Assembly: GCA_015680905.1 (NCBI GenBank) | Contig: CM027380.1 | Coordinates: forward strand, 105,243,001-105,307,000 | Direction of reading: 5' to 3' | Length of the DNA stretch: 64,000 nt | DNA from: Coptis chinensis | Lineage: Eukaryota > Streptophyta > Magnoliopsida > Ranunculales > Ranunculaceae | Position numbers and translations under genes: made by a program | Notes under the pieces: model-generated | The model's input: only the letters and a program-made list of their open reading frames with translations | Database searches by the model: none | Told to the model about the DNA's origin: nothing | Shown: in pieces, positions 63,526 to 64,000 of the stretch | Numbering within the stretch: the stretch's first letter is position 1 | Layout of the letters: each line of letters begins with the position of its first letter

Positions 63526-63852
63526 CTAAAGGTTAAAAGGTTCAATCGCCGTCTGTGGCAACAATATGTACTCACTTTGCAAGTACCGCAGCAAATGCCA
63601 ATAAAGAACAGAAAAAATCCCCCTGATAAAAATCCAAAGATGCTTCTCGGGGACTTTTGGAATTTAGAAGTGACGAAAGAAGGGCTAGAACAAAGCGCCC
63701 GCCATGGATAGCATACACGTACACTTTAACTGAGGTACCACCTCAGTAGGCAACAGAGCTAAAGTTTCAATTGCAATGGTCGTCATCTGTGAATTGAATC
63801 TGCTTCGGAAGCACGAAGTGCTTTCGTATCTCTTTGCTCCAAAAATATTTAT

Positions 63853-64000
63853 TTAAGAGTATATGACTATCAGTTTCAATAAATTGTACCAAAGAAATTC
63901 TTGAAAAAAAAAGCGTACGCTATGTAGAAGAAGATTTAAAGGTGTACATCAATGGATTTGTTAGGATTCCATCTACATTCACTAAAATACATGTACAACT
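63853..64000. repeat. Direct repeat, right copy (reaches the window edge)
   Basis: Near-copy of 63232-63400, lacking a few bases (for example in the caatttt part of the left copy). Together they flank the SLC35F5-like exon. The right end is cut by the window. Confidence 0.85.

Noticed and set aside
63460-63711. 83-codon plus-strand open frame
   Set aside because: The minus strand over the same bases gives a conserved SLC35F5-like exon; the plus frame is its shadow.

Overview
The window is plant nuclear DNA, most likely from a repeat-rich eudicot. Evidence: spliced genes with GT..AG introns, plant-type protein families (ROF1/FKBP62-like FKBP, SLC35F5-like EamA transporter, plant B3 domain, plant mobile domain), Athila-like and Copia retroelements, a plant L1 LINE, hAT-type MITEs and AT-rich satellites. 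I saw no rRNA gene, tRNA gene or CRISPR array. No species is claimed.

Layout. (1) 1-3149: AT-rich sequence without a recognised gene, with one foldback repeat. (2) 3150-4894: a decayed, multi-exon FKBP62-like gene on the minus strand. (3) 4498-52660: the main structure, a head-to-tail duplication. Copy A is 4498-31357 and copy B is 31358-52660. Each copy holds, in order: a piece of the FKBP gene, a broken Athila-like element (minus strand), minisatellites, a broken Copia element (plus), the first two exons of an SLC35F5-like transporter (minus), a putative promoter with a non-coding first exon (plus), a B3-domain gene (minus) and a plant-mobile-domain (PMD) gene fragment (plus). Copy A alone has two solo LTRs (13619-16951 and 17199-19990) and a 5'-truncated LINE (8235 to about 9405). 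Copy B alone has a 766-bp hAT MITE (45397-46162) and about 1.2 kb near 35195-36410. (4) 52661-58170: a second hAT-type MITE, a satellite of about 222 bp and a MITE-derived tandem array of about 560 bp period. (5) 59271-62519: a third, 5'-end-only Athila-like fragment with LTR and primer-binding site. (6) 62520-64000: a lone downstream exon of an SLC35F5-like gene between direct repeats.

The locus looks like a repeat-filled gene graveyard. The two copies are nearly identical in the transporter/promoter part but differ at many places in the repeat-rich parts, and many of those differences sit at CAG/CTG triplets. That pattern suggests methylation-linked base-calling error as well as real divergence. 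Tandem copies carrying different transposon insertions could also be two haplotypes joined by an assembler; this is the main caveat for reading the window.
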